Source of the DNA: PALSA-505 sp035308365
GTDB taxonomy: Bacteria > Actinomycetota > Actinomycetes > Streptosporangiales > Streptosporangiaceae
DNA: 13,285 nt
Assembly: GCA_035308365.1 (NCBI GenBank)
Contig: DATGGU010000059.1
Span: 1-13,285 of the forward strand
Direction: 5' to 3'
Part shown: piece after piece, positions 1-5,893 of the stretch
Layout: each line of letters begins with the position of its first letter
Numbering within the stretch: position 1 is the first letter of the stretch
Translations under genes and position numbers: made by a program
The notes under the pieces: model-generated
Seen by the model: only the letters and a program-made list of their open reading frames with translations
What the model was told of the DNA's origin: nothing
Databases searched by the model: none

Positions 1-238
1 GGTGCTGTGCCGGGCTGGTATCTGCGCCGAGGACTTCGAGGCGCACATCGGGGAACTGCGGGCCGCCTGCTATGCCCGCGATGCCCGGGTCACCCGCCAC
101 CAGAAGTGGTCCCAGCTCGTCGTGATCGACATTGTCCGCCACGACCCGCTGACCGCCGACCGGCACATCCCGTCCAAGGTGCTCCAGCATCACCGGCCGG
201 TTCCGGCCCAGCCCGCCCTGACCGGTGAGGAGAACTGA
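1..238 (+). CDS. C-terminal part of an AICE transfer-region protein (left end cut)
   Basis: The reading frame is open at the window edge, so the true start probably lies to the left; the GTG at position 2 should not be taken as the start. The visible 78 residues carry an Asp-Phe-Glu helix and a basic/aromatic stretch (RVTRHQKWSQLVVIDIVRHD) in the style of the segment that precedes the FtsK motor domain in actinomycete TraB/FtsK transfer proteins. There is no membrane segment in the visible part. It ends 1 base before the start of the next small ORF, and the sequence GAGGAGA just inside its end is that ORF's ribosome binding site, so the two are co-translated. I infer that it is the N-terminal or accessory half of a split transfer motor; the family assignment is from memory of the style of such proteins, not from a domain match. 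It could equally be an unrelated element protein. Confidence 0.6.
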   Translation, partial: VLCRAGICAEDFEAHIGELRAACYARDARVTRHQKWSQLVVIDIVRHDPLTADRHIPSKVLQHHRPVPAQPALTGEEN

Positions 239-239
239 C

Positions 240-395
240 ATGCAACTGAGCCTGCACGGCAGCAAACACGAAATCTACGCCATGGCCGAATGGCTGCCCG
301 CCATATTCCCCGTGGTCAAGCGGACCCGCATCCGCAAAGACAGCGACGGCCCACTGTACCGGCTCTACGCCGACGTATACCCGCTCGGACGATGA
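240..395 (+). CDS. Small 51-residue protein of the AICE transfer operon, function unknown
   Basis: ATG at 240 is preceded by GAGGAGA (about 227-233) at good spacing, and the ORF begins 1 base after the stop of the preceding gene, which argues for a real, co-translated small gene below usual length cut-offs. The protein starts MQLSLHGSKHEIYAMAEWLP and continues with a basic stretch (VKRTRIRKDSDG) and a tyrosine-rich end (LYRLYADVYPLGR). There is no signal peptide or membrane segment. The charged, compact composition suggests a soluble accessory or nucleic-acid-associated protein, but I recognise no family. Similar short ORFs often sit just before the FtsK-like gene in actinomycete integrative elements. 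It is followed by a 74-base gap with a strong hairpin before the ATPase gene. Confidence 0.7.
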   Translation: MQLSLHGSKHEIYAMAEWLPAIFPVVKRTRIRKDSDGPLYRLYADVYPLGR

Positions 396-406
396 GCCAC
401 CCATCA

Positions 407-440
407 GGCAGCGCCCCGGAACCAGTTTCCGGGGCCTGCC
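407..440 (+). promoter_or_regulatory. Strong RNA hairpin ahead of the transfer ATPase gene
   Basis: A perfect 9-bp inverted repeat (413-421 with 427-435, loop CCAGT) is extended by five more pairs (407-411 with 436-440) after one bulged C at 412. It lies between the stop of the 51-residue ORF and the Shine-Dalgarno sequence AAAGGAGG (454-461). No T tract follows (the next bases are CCACCTCTTCC), so it is not a typical factor-independent terminator. It may stabilise or process the operon mRNA, attenuate the downstream gene, or serve as a protein-binding site for element replication or transfer. Confidence 0.5.
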
Positions 441-469
441 CCACCTCTTCCGGAAAGGAGGAAACACCC

Positions 470-1282
470 ATGACGGCTGACACCATCACCCGCGCATTCC
501 CATTCTCCATGTTCGACCCGGTACATCTGGGCATTGACGAAAACGGCGAACACGTCTATGTGAACCTGGCCGAACGCAACATGCTGCTCGGCGGCGAACC
601 CGGCGCAGGCAAATCATCCGGCCTCAACCTGATCGTTGCCCACGGCGCACTGTCCTATGACTGCAAACTCATCCTCGTTGATGGCAAACAAGTCGAACTC
701 GGCATGTGGCGCGGCTGCGCCGATGAATTCATCGGCCCCTCGATCAAAGACGCCATCGAGGCGTTCAAGCAATTCCAGGCCACCATGAACGACCGGTACA
801 AGACCATGCTGGCCACCGGCCGCCGCAAGATCGCCCGCGACTCCGGCGACTGCATCTACCTCATCCCGATCGATGAGTACGCCTACTTCTCGGCCACCAT
901 CGGCACCAAGGCCCAGCGGGAAGAGTTCGCCATGCTCACCCGCGACCTGGTCGCCCGTGGCCGGGCCGCAGGCGTGATCATCATCCTGGCCACCCAGCGT
1001 CCCTCCCACCAGGTCATCGACCCCTCCATGCGGGACCTGTTCGGCTACCGGTGGGCCTTCCGCTGCACCACCGACAGCTCATCTGACGTGGTACTCGGCC
1101 AGGGCTGGGCCAGCGAAGGCTACACCGCCGCCAGCATCGACCCGCTCGCCCGTGGCGTCGGGTGGCTGCTGAGCGAGTCCGGCGTGCCGCGCCGGATCAA
1201 GGCTGCCTACCTCACCGATGACGACATCCGCTACCTGGCCGCCTACGCCACCCAGCTCCGTCACGGGAGGCAGGCAGCATGA
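470..1282 (+). CDS. FtsK/SpoIIIE-type DNA translocase ATPase (TraB-like AICE transfer motor, short form)
   Basis: This 270-residue ATPase has the full FtsK/HerA set: Walker A GGEPGAGKSS (41-50), Walker B IYLIPIDE (129-136), the RGRAAG segment (163-168) and the FtsK-type ATQRPS motif (174-179). I chose ATG 470 because AAAGGAGG stands 8 bases upstream; longer in-frame starts lack a ribosome binding site. Proteins of this kind in AICEs and Streptomyces plasmids pump double-stranded DNA between hyphae using one protein. This one is small: it has no N-terminal membrane segments and no evident C-terminal winged-helix DNA-binding domain after the motor, which ends about 40 residues past the core. 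The missing parts may be supplied by the upstream gene. Its stop overlaps the next start (ATGA, 1279-1282), so the two are translationally coupled. The family is sure; the transfer role is inferred from context. Confidence 0.9.
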   Translation: MTADTITRAFPFSMFDPVHLGIDENGEHVYVNLAERNMLLGGEPGAGKSSGLNLIVAHGALSYDCKLILVDGKQVELGMWRGCADEFIGPSIKDAIEAFKQFQATMNDRYKTMLATGRRKIARDSGDCIYLIPIDEYAYFSATIGTKAQREEFAMLTRDLVARGRAAGVIIILATQRPSHQVIDPSMRDLFGYRWAFRCTTDSSSDVVLGQGWASEGYTAASIDPLARGVGWLLSESGVPRRIKAAYLTDDDIRYLAAYATQLRHGRQAA

Positions 1283-1926
1283 CCACCTCCACCATCGCCA
1301 AGCCTGCCGCCAGTGGCGTGCTGCGTGCCCTGGAAGCCACCTGGCAGCACATCCAGTCCCGTCACCCGCAGGTTCCGCCGGTCATCATCATCATGGCCAG
1401 TGGAACCGGCGGCAAGCACACCAAATGGGGCCACTACGCGCCCCAGCGCTGGCACGCCAGCGGCGAAAACCACGCCGAAATCATGATCAGCGGTGAAGGG
1501 CTGCGGCGCGGTGCCCGCGATGTCCTGGGCACTTTGCTGCACGAGGCCGCCCACGCCCTGGCCGCCGCGCGCGACATCAAAGACACCAGCCGCCAGGGCC
1601 GCTACCACAACAAGCACTTCAAGGCACTGGCCGAAGAACTCGGCATCACCGTCACCCATGACCAGGCCATCGGCTGGTCAGTCACTTCCGTTCCTGACGG
1701 CACCGCCAAAACCTACGCCCGCCAGATCACCGCCTTGGACAAGGCCATGACCATCTGGCGGCACGACGAAATCAACGGCACCGGCACCGGCAAACGCAAC
1801 ACCAACCTGATCGCCGCCGCCTGCCCGTGTGAGCGGTCCATCCGGATCGCCGCCACCGTCCTGGCCGACGCACCCATCACCTGCGGAGCCTGCGGCAGCG
1901 ACTTCGCCCCCAAGGACAGCCTTTGA
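1279..1926 (+). CDS. SprT-like zinc metalloprotease with C-terminal zinc ribbon
   Basis: The 215-residue product has a HEAAH metalloprotease motif (88-92) in a helix (TLLHEAAHALAA), followed about 20 residues later by a His-rich segment (GRYHNKHF, 107-114) that can provide the third zinc ligand, as in SprT/Spartan proteins. The C-terminus has CPC (182-184) and CGAC (202-205), a likely four-Cys zinc ribbon of the SprT type. GGGAGG (1265-1270) precedes ATG 1279, and the start overlaps the ATPase stop by 4 bp; its stop overlaps the TTG start of the Rep gene by 4 bp. Eukaryotic Spartan and related proteases digest DNA-protein crosslinks. I infer, without proof, that this protein deals with DNA-bound proteins during element replication or transfer. 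A plain housekeeping peptidase or a zinc protein without protease activity are the alternatives. Confidence 0.85.
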   Translation: MTTSTIAKPAASGVLRALEATWQHIQSRHPQVPPVIIIMASGTGGKHTKWGHYAPQRWHASGENHAEIMISGEGLRRGARDVLGTLLHEAAHALAAARDIKDTSRQGRYHNKHFKALAEELGITVTHDQAIGWSVTSVPDGTAKTYARQITALDKAMTIWRHDEINGTGTGKRNTNLIAAACPCERSIRIAATVLADAPITCGACGSDFAPKDSL

Positions 1927-3377
1927 CACTTAATCGTCAACCAGCCGCCGCGACGGTCCCTCCCGCCACCAGGCCCGGTGGCCTGGTGGCGGGGGAGTCC
2001 GCCGACGACTTCACCCGCTGGGAACACCAGCTCGCCGCCACCGGCTACTGCACCCACCCGGTCCGGCTGGCTGGCCGCATCGACGCGGTAGACCTGGCCA
2101 CCGGGGAGATGCGCCCGGTCTACACCACCACCGGCGAGCCCGGGGGAGTGCTGCTGACCGCGTGCGGCAACCGCCGCGAATCGGTCTGCCCGTCCTGCTC
2201 CCAGGTCTACAAGCGGGACGCCCGCCAGCTCGTCAGAGCGGGCCTGGCGGGCGGCAAGGGCATCCCCGAGACCATCGCCACGCACCCGTGCGTGTTCGCC
2301 ACCCTCACCGCGCCCTCCTTCGGCCCGGTGCATTCCCGGCGCAAGCGCGGCAAGACCATCCTGCCCTGCCGACCCCGGCGCGACGCCGCCGCCCGCCGCT
2401 GCCCGCACGGCCGCGACATCTCCTGCCCAGTCCGCCATCACGAGGCCGATCCCCGGCTTGGCCGCCCGCCGTGTCCGGACTGCTACGACTACACCTCGGC
2501 GGTACTGTTCAACGCCTGCGCTGCGGAGCTGTGGCGACGGTTCACCATCACCTTGCCCCGCCAACTCGCCCGCCTGGCCGGGATCACCCAGCGCCAGCTT
2601 CGCCAGCAGGTGGCGATCCGGTTCGTCAAGGTAGCCGAATACCAGGCCCGGGGCGCGGTCCACTTCCACACCGTGATCCGCCTGGACGCACCCGGCGAGG
2701 ACTACCAGCCACCCCCCGCCGCCTACACCGCTGACCTGCTGGCCGATGCCATCGGCCAGGCCGCCGCCGCCGTCCGTCTGGCCGTGCGGCCGGACACCGA
2801 GCATCCCGACCGGCCGGTTTGCACGTTGCGGTTCGGCGCGCAGACCGATCCGCGCCCGGTGCATCGCAAGACCGTCGTAGCCACGGGTGAACCCCTGGAT
2901 GCCGATGCGGTGGCGAACTACATCGCCAAGTACGCCACCAAGACTCTGGAGGCACCTGGCCTGCCCACCCGCCGCATCCGCAGCACCTTCGACCTGGACC
3001 ACCTGGCCTGCCCTGAGCACTACCGGCGGATGATCCTCACCGCCTGGCGGCTCGGCCGCCCAGCCGCCTGCGGCGAACCACTGCGCAGATCGGCCCACAT
3101 GCTCGGCTTCGGCGGCCACTTCCTCACCAAATCCCGCCGCTACTCCGTCACCTTCGGCCAGCTCCGCACCGACCGGCGCAACTACCGCCGCGCCCAGCGC
3201 CACCCAGACGGCGAGGTTGACCCATGGGGCAGGCCCCTCGATGACACCGTGGTCCTGATTCTCAAGACCTGGACCGTCACCGGCACCGGCTACCGCACCG
3301 ACGCCGAAACCGAACTCGCCCTCTCAGCCGCCGCACGCGCCCGTGAGCACGACGAATGGTTCACTTCCGCCGCATAA
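1923..3377 (+). CDS. Rolling-circle replication initiator, RepSA-like (AICE Rep)
   Basis: The 484-residue protein has the layout of pSAM2-type initiators: a Cys-rich zinc-binding N-terminal part (C81, C89, C92, then C160, C168, C184, C187), the segment FATLTAPSFGPVH (125-137), an HUH-type metal motif HFH at 247-249 (AVHFHTVIRLD), and the catalytic motif YIAKYATK with Tyr333 and Tyr337. Such proteins nick the double-strand origin and stay joined to the 5' DNA end through tyrosine, starting rolling-circle replication of the excised element. The TTG start at 1923 overlaps the protease stop (TTGA) and has AAGGA five bases upstream; GTG 1986 is a possible later start with a poorer site. The C-terminal part (after about 400) is basic. 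I did not find the nick site. The family is certain in outline; the exact subfamily is not. Confidence 0.93.
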   Translation: MTLNRQPAAATVPPATRPGGLVAGESADDFTRWEHQLAATGYCTHPVRLAGRIDAVDLATGEMRPVYTTTGEPGGVLLTACGNRRESVCPSCSQVYKRDARQLVRAGLAGGKGIPETIATHPCVFATLTAPSFGPVHSRRKRGKTILPCRPRRDAAARRCPHGRDISCPVRHHEADPRLGRPPCPDCYDYTSAVLFNACAAELWRRFTITLPRQLARLAGITQRQLRQQVAIRFVKVAEYQARGAVHFHTVIRLDAPGEDYQPPPAAYTADLLADAIGQAAAAVRLAVRPDTEHPDRPVCTLRFGAQTDPRPVHRKTVVATGEPLDADAVANYIAKYATKTLEAPGLPTRRIRSTFDLDHLACPEHYRRMILTAWRLGRPAACGEPLRRSAHMLGFGGHFLTKSRRYSVTFGQLRTDRRNYRRAQRHPDGEVDPWGRPLDDTVVLILKTWTVTGTGYRTDAETELALSAAARAREHDEWFTSAA

Positions 3378-3413
3378 ATCCCTGGAGCAATTCAAAGGAG
3401 GAATGATGTTCAC

Positions 3414-3611
3414 GTGAGTTCAGCTCTTATCGCCCGGAAATGGTACAGCACCGCCGAGGTAGCCGAAATGCTCGGCTTCGGCCTGAGCAAGACCAAATTC
3501 CTTGTGCTGTCTGGCGAGATACGTTCACTCAAGGTCGGGCGGCATCGCAAGGTGCTCCCGGAATGGGTAGATGAGTACGTCCGCCAGCAGGCAGCGGGTG
3601 AGGCCATATGA
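3414..3611 (+). CDS. xis: Excisionase / MerR-type helix-turn-helix DNA-binding protein (Xis)
   Basis: The 65-residue protein is a single winged helix-turn-helix of the excisionase type: WYSTAEVAEMLGFGLSKTKF (10-29) forms the helix-turn-helix, and GEIRSLKVGRHRKVLPEWVDEYV the wing and last helix. It overlaps the integrase start by 4 bp (ATGA, 3608-3611), the usual xis-int pair of AICEs. Xis bends DNA at the attachment ends and directs Int towards excision. The GTG start at 3414 follows AAAGGAGG (3394-3401) by 12 bases, longer than ideal; two ATGs in another frame (3403, 3406) lie closer and make a tiny ORF MMFT that stops in the start codon. This may be a leader for re-initiation. Compared with rep the gene has more A and T in third positions. 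Confidence 0.88.
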   Translation: MSSALIARKWYSTAEVAEMLGFGLSKTKFLVLSGEIRSLKVGRHRKVLPEWVDEYVRQQAAGEAI

Positions 3612-4834
3612 GCCGCACACGTGGACGTGGCAACGGCGAAGGCTCGCTCTACCAGGTCACGGGCGGCTGGCGTGGCTACGTCTGGGTCACCGGCCCCGAT
3701 GGCATCCGACGCCGCAAGTACATCAAGGCAATCACCTACGAAGAAGCACGACAGAAATGGCTGAAACTGCGGAATGCTGCCACCGCAGGCCCGGTCGCGT
3801 CTAACGTTCCTAAGCTAGCCGAATTCCTAACCTACTGGCTGCGTGAAATCGTCCAGCCGAACCTTGCCCCGAAGACATACGAACAGTACGAAATGTTTAC
3901 TCGCCTGCACATTGTCCCATACCTTGGGAGCAAGCGGCTGGACAAGCTGACGGCTCGTGATGTGCGGCAATGGCTCAACCGGCTCCAGCAGGTATGCCAA
4001 TGCTGCACTCAAGGCAAGGACGCCCGCCGCCGTGAAGCCAAGCGCCGCTGCTGCGCGATCGGCCAGTGCTGCCACCAGGTTCTTTCGCCACGTGCTTGCC
4101 GGGGAGCACGGGACACGCTGCGCGCCGCGCTCAGTTATGCGATCACCGAAGATGAGCTGATTACTCGCAACCCGGCCGCAATGGTCCGGCTGCCGTCGAG
4201 CCGTCCGCGCAAGATCAAGGCGTGGTCTGTAGCCGAAGCCTGTCGATTCTTGGAGTCTGCCCGCACCGACCATGACCCGCTGTACACCGCGTATGTGCTG
4301 ATGCTCGTTCTCGGCCTTCGCTTGGGAGAAGTACTCGGCCTCCCGTGGGGCAATGTCAGCCTCGATACGAACGAACTCGATGTGAGCTGGCAACTCCAGC
4401 GCACCGGCCGCCGGTTGCACCACCGGATGACCAAGACGCCCGGTTCAGACTCCACGATTCCGCTGCCCGCGATCTGCGCGACCGCACTTAAACTCCAGGC
4501 TGAACGGCAAGAGGCTTGGCAAGCCAAGATTGGTGAAGCCTGGCAGGACAGCGGTCTAGCGGTCACCACAAGGTATGGCACACCCGTGGAGCCGAGGAAC
4601 TTCCTGCGGAGCTTCGGCACACGGTGCCGGAAAGCAGGAGTCCGTTACATCAAACCGCACGGTATGCGCCGCACCTGCGGTTCACTGCTCGCCGCGCTCG
4701 ATGTGCATCCTCGCGTGGCGATGCGCATCCTGCGGCATAGCAAGATCGCCGTGACCATGGAGATATACACCGACGTTCCCGACGATCTGACCCGTGATGC
4801 ACTCCGCAGGCTGGGAGAGCAGTTCGGTAGCTAG
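3608..4834 (+). CDS. int: Tyrosine recombinase integrase of the AICE
   Basis: This 408-residue phage-type integrase has an N-terminal arm-binding part (about 1-58, with GNGEGSLYQ and WRGYVW), a SAM-like core-binding domain (about 68-130) and a catalytic domain. The active-site residues are Arg238 (GLRLGEVLGL), Lys276 (TKTPGSDSTIPLP), His351 and Arg354 (HGMRR), His377 (LRHSKIAV) and nucleophile Tyr387 (MEIYTDV). Between the core-binding and catalytic parts sits an insert with eight cysteines (130, 132, 133, 148, 149, 154, 155, 164), also known in actinobacterial integrases and probably zinc-binding. The start overlaps xis (ATGA) with GGTGAGG upstream. The gene ends 76 bases from the 3' end of tRNA-Ala on the opposite strand, so tRNA-Ala is its target. 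It inserts the element at the tRNA and, with Xis, excises it. Confidence 0.96.
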   Translation: MSRTRGRGNGEGSLYQVTGGWRGYVWVTGPDGIRRRKYIKAITYEEARQKWLKLRNAATAGPVASNVPKLAEFLTYWLREIVQPNLAPKTYEQYEMFTRLHIVPYLGSKRLDKLTARDVRQWLNRLQQVCQCCTQGKDARRREAKRRCCAIGQCCHQVLSPRACRGARDTLRAALSYAITEDELITRNPAAMVRLPSSRPRKIKAWSVAEACRFLESARTDHDPLYTAYVLMLVLGLRLGEVLGLPWGNVSLDTNELDVSWQLQRTGRRLHHRMTKTPGSDSTIPLPAICATALKLQAERQEAWQAKIGEAWQDSGLAVTTRYGTPVEPRNFLRSFGTRCRKAGVRYIKPHGMRRTCGSLLAALDVHPRVAMRILRHSKIAVTMEIYTDVPDDLTRDALRRLGEQFGS

Positions 4835-4869
4835 CGACTGCTGCACTTTGCTGCTGCACGAAGATCAAC

Positions 4870-4901
4870 AGAGCCCGGTTCCAAGATCGGAACTGGGCTC
4901 T
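4870..4901 (-). terminator. Hairpin terminator between int and tRNA-Ala
   Basis: A 13-bp inverted repeat (4870-4882 with 4889-4901, loop AAGATC) contains one G-T pair. Read leftward it follows the tRNA-Ala 3' end by about 10 bases and is followed by TGTTGATCTTC, a weakly T-rich tail; read rightward it follows int by 35 bases. It can end both transcripts. If the element carries the restored tRNA 3' end, as such elements do, this terminator is element-borne and replaces the one lost on integration. Confidence 0.6.
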
Positions 4902-4910
4902 GACCTGCGG

Positions 4911-4950
4911 TGGAGCCAAGGGGGCTCGAACCCCTCACCTCCTGGTTGCA
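4911..4950. other. Probable attachment junction (att) in the tRNA-Ala 3' half
   Basis: Integrases of this kind recombine in the 3' part of a tRNA gene, usually between the anticodon loop and the 3' end, and the int gene abuts here. The span given runs from the anticodon to the 3' end and is the expected region, not a measured core: the second copy needed to set the boundaries would lie left of this window and I see none within it. Confidence 0.55.
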
Positions 4951-4983
4951 AACCAGGCGCTCTTCCAACTGAGCTATGGCCCC
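4911..4983 (-). tRNA. tRNA-Ala (anticodon TGC), AICE integration target
   Basis: The complementary strand folds as a 73-base cloverleaf: acceptor GGGGCCA paired with TGGCTCC, with the alanine identity pair G3-T70; D arm GCTC; anticodon stem CCTGG/CCAGG with loop TTTGCAA (anticodon TGC, plus-strand 4948-4950); T arm with GTTCGAG; discriminator A. The last CCA is not encoded (the following bases are CCG). The gene is complete, so insertion of the element left a functional tRNA: the 5' part is chromosomal and the 3' part is probably contributed by the element's attP. It lies 29 bases past the HAD gene stop, reading the same way. Confidence 0.97.
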
Positions 4984-5012
4984 GCAGTGCTGAACGGTCC
5001 AAGGGTACCGGG

Positions 5013-5708
5013 TCAGGCGACCAGATCGGGGAGGTCGGCGATGCTCTCGATGAGGTGGGTCGCGCCGGCTTTGCGCAGCCGGGCGGGGGTATGCGGGCCG
5101 GTCAGGATACCTGCGGCGATCTGGGCGCCGGCTCGCCGGGCGCCGAGCAGGCCGTTGTCGGTGCCGCTGGCCACGGCTACCTCGCGGACGTCGGAGGCGC
5201 CCAGGCGGAGCAGGGCGGTGATGACCAGGTCGGGCCAGGGGAAGCCGCGAGGGACGTCGTCGGGGCAGAGGGTCAGGTCGAAGCGACCGCGCCAGCCGAC
5301 GGCGTCCAGGATCAAGCTGAGCATGTTCCTGGACACGCTGGTGACCAGGCAGACCTGGATGCCGGAGCCGACGAGCTTGTCTATGGCTTGATCGGCGCCG
5401 GGGAGGGTGCTGAGGCCGTGACGGTCGATGAAAGCCCGGTAGGAGCGCTCGAAGGCCAGGCTGGCGGCTTGGGCGCGGGCCTGGTTGTTCGGGAAGAGGT
5501 TGTAGAAGACGTCTACGGTGGAGCGGCCACGGTCGCGGTTGACCTGGGCCATGCAGCGGGCGTAGTCACGGGTTCCGGCGACCACGCCCTGGGTTGCGAT
5601 GGCCTCGCCGAAGGCGCGTTCGACCATGCTCACCTGGCCGAACCCATCCCCGATTGTCGTGCCGACCAGGCCGCAGCACACCAGGGAGATCTGCGGAGGG
5701 CCGCTCAC
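5013..5708 (-). CDS. HAD-fold protein, phosphonatase-like, with degenerate active site
   Basis: The 231-residue protein matches the phosphonatase-like HAD pattern: GLVGTT (13-18) where DxAGTT is usual, a helical cap with VERAFGEAI, motif II VCLVTS (119-124), the DDVPRG.P.PD segment (150-160) and a motif IV region VASGTDNGLLGARRAGA. Key catalytic positions are changed: the nucleophile Asp is Gly13, the basic position in the G-x-P segment is Phe156, and the motif IV Asp is Gly182. The protein is therefore probably not a normal phosphatase; it may bind a ligand or partner or work by another chemistry. GTG 5708 has GGGAGG 7 bases upstream. A strong hairpin lies in the leader (5724-5764). It runs directly into tRNA-Ala (29 bases) and may share its transcript. 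HAD fold is likely; function is unknown. Confidence 0.85.
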   Translation of the reverse strand: MSGPPQISLVCCGLVGTTIGDGFGQVSMVERAFGEAIATQGVVAGTRDYARCMAQVNRDRGRSTVDVFYNLFPNNQARAQAASLAFERSYRAFIDRHGLSTLPGADQAIDKLVGSGIQVCLVTSVSRNMLSLILDAVGWRGRFDLTLCPDDVPRGFPWPDLVITALLRLGASDVREVAVASGTDNGLLGARRAGAQIAAGILTGPHTPARLRKAGATHLIESIADLPDLVA

Positions 5709-5723
5709 CTGATCGCCTCCCTG

Positions 5724-5764
5724 CGCTGGGCCCTGGTCCCCCTATTAGATCCCAGAGCCCAGCG
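5724..5764 (-). promoter_or_regulatory. RNA hairpin in the leader of the HAD-like gene
   Basis: An inverted repeat of 13 bp (5724-5736 with 5752-5764, 15-base loop) ends 15 bases before the HAD start codon, just upstream of its Shine-Dalgarno sequence. The single non-Watson-Crick position is a G-U pair on the leftward transcript but an A-C mismatch on the other strand, so the structure fits the HAD leader RNA. No T tract follows. A translational control element or operator are both possible. Confidence 0.45.
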
Positions 5765-5788
5765 ACATGCTCTGTCTATGCAAAGTTC

Positions 5789-5886
5789 GCGTTATTCAAT
5801 TTAGTTGCCAGGTGACCGTGGCCTGACCTGACCGATCACTCGCGCAGACCCACCGGGCCTGCACTGACGATGCGATTGAATAACGC
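5789..5886. repeat. Perfect 12-bp AT-rich inverted repeat, 74 bp apart
   Basis: GCGTTATTCAAT at 5789-5800 is exactly reversed as ATTGAATAACGC at 5875-5886. The arms are AT-rich in a GC-rich intergenic stretch between DLW-39 and the HAD gene. The role is unknown: paired binding sites for a regulator of the HAD gene, or ends of a small vanished insertion. Apart from this repeat and the HAD leader hairpin I see nothing else in 5709-5893. Confidence 0.55.
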
Positions 5887-5893
5887 TCCCTGG

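Noticed and set aside
470..1282. The FtsK-like protein as the chromosomal cell-division FtsK
   Set aside because: It lacks the membrane part, linker and gamma domain, is far too short, and sits in a mobile-element operon.
2661..2669. HFH motif read as a conjugative relaxase
   Set aside because: The Cys-rich N-terminal part, the YIAKYATK motif and the position before xis-int fit a rolling-circle Rep; AICE transfer uses an FtsK-like motor without a relaxase.
1713..3203. A 496-codon open frame on the minus strand across rep
   Set aside because: It is antisense to the clear Rep gene, has Gly/Ala/Val-rich low-information content typical of a GC-rich shadow frame, and shows no motif.
4794..5804. 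A 336-codon plus-strand open frame across tRNA-Ala and the HAD gene
   Set aside because: It runs through the tRNA and antisense to a recognisable HAD-fold protein with a good ribosome binding site.
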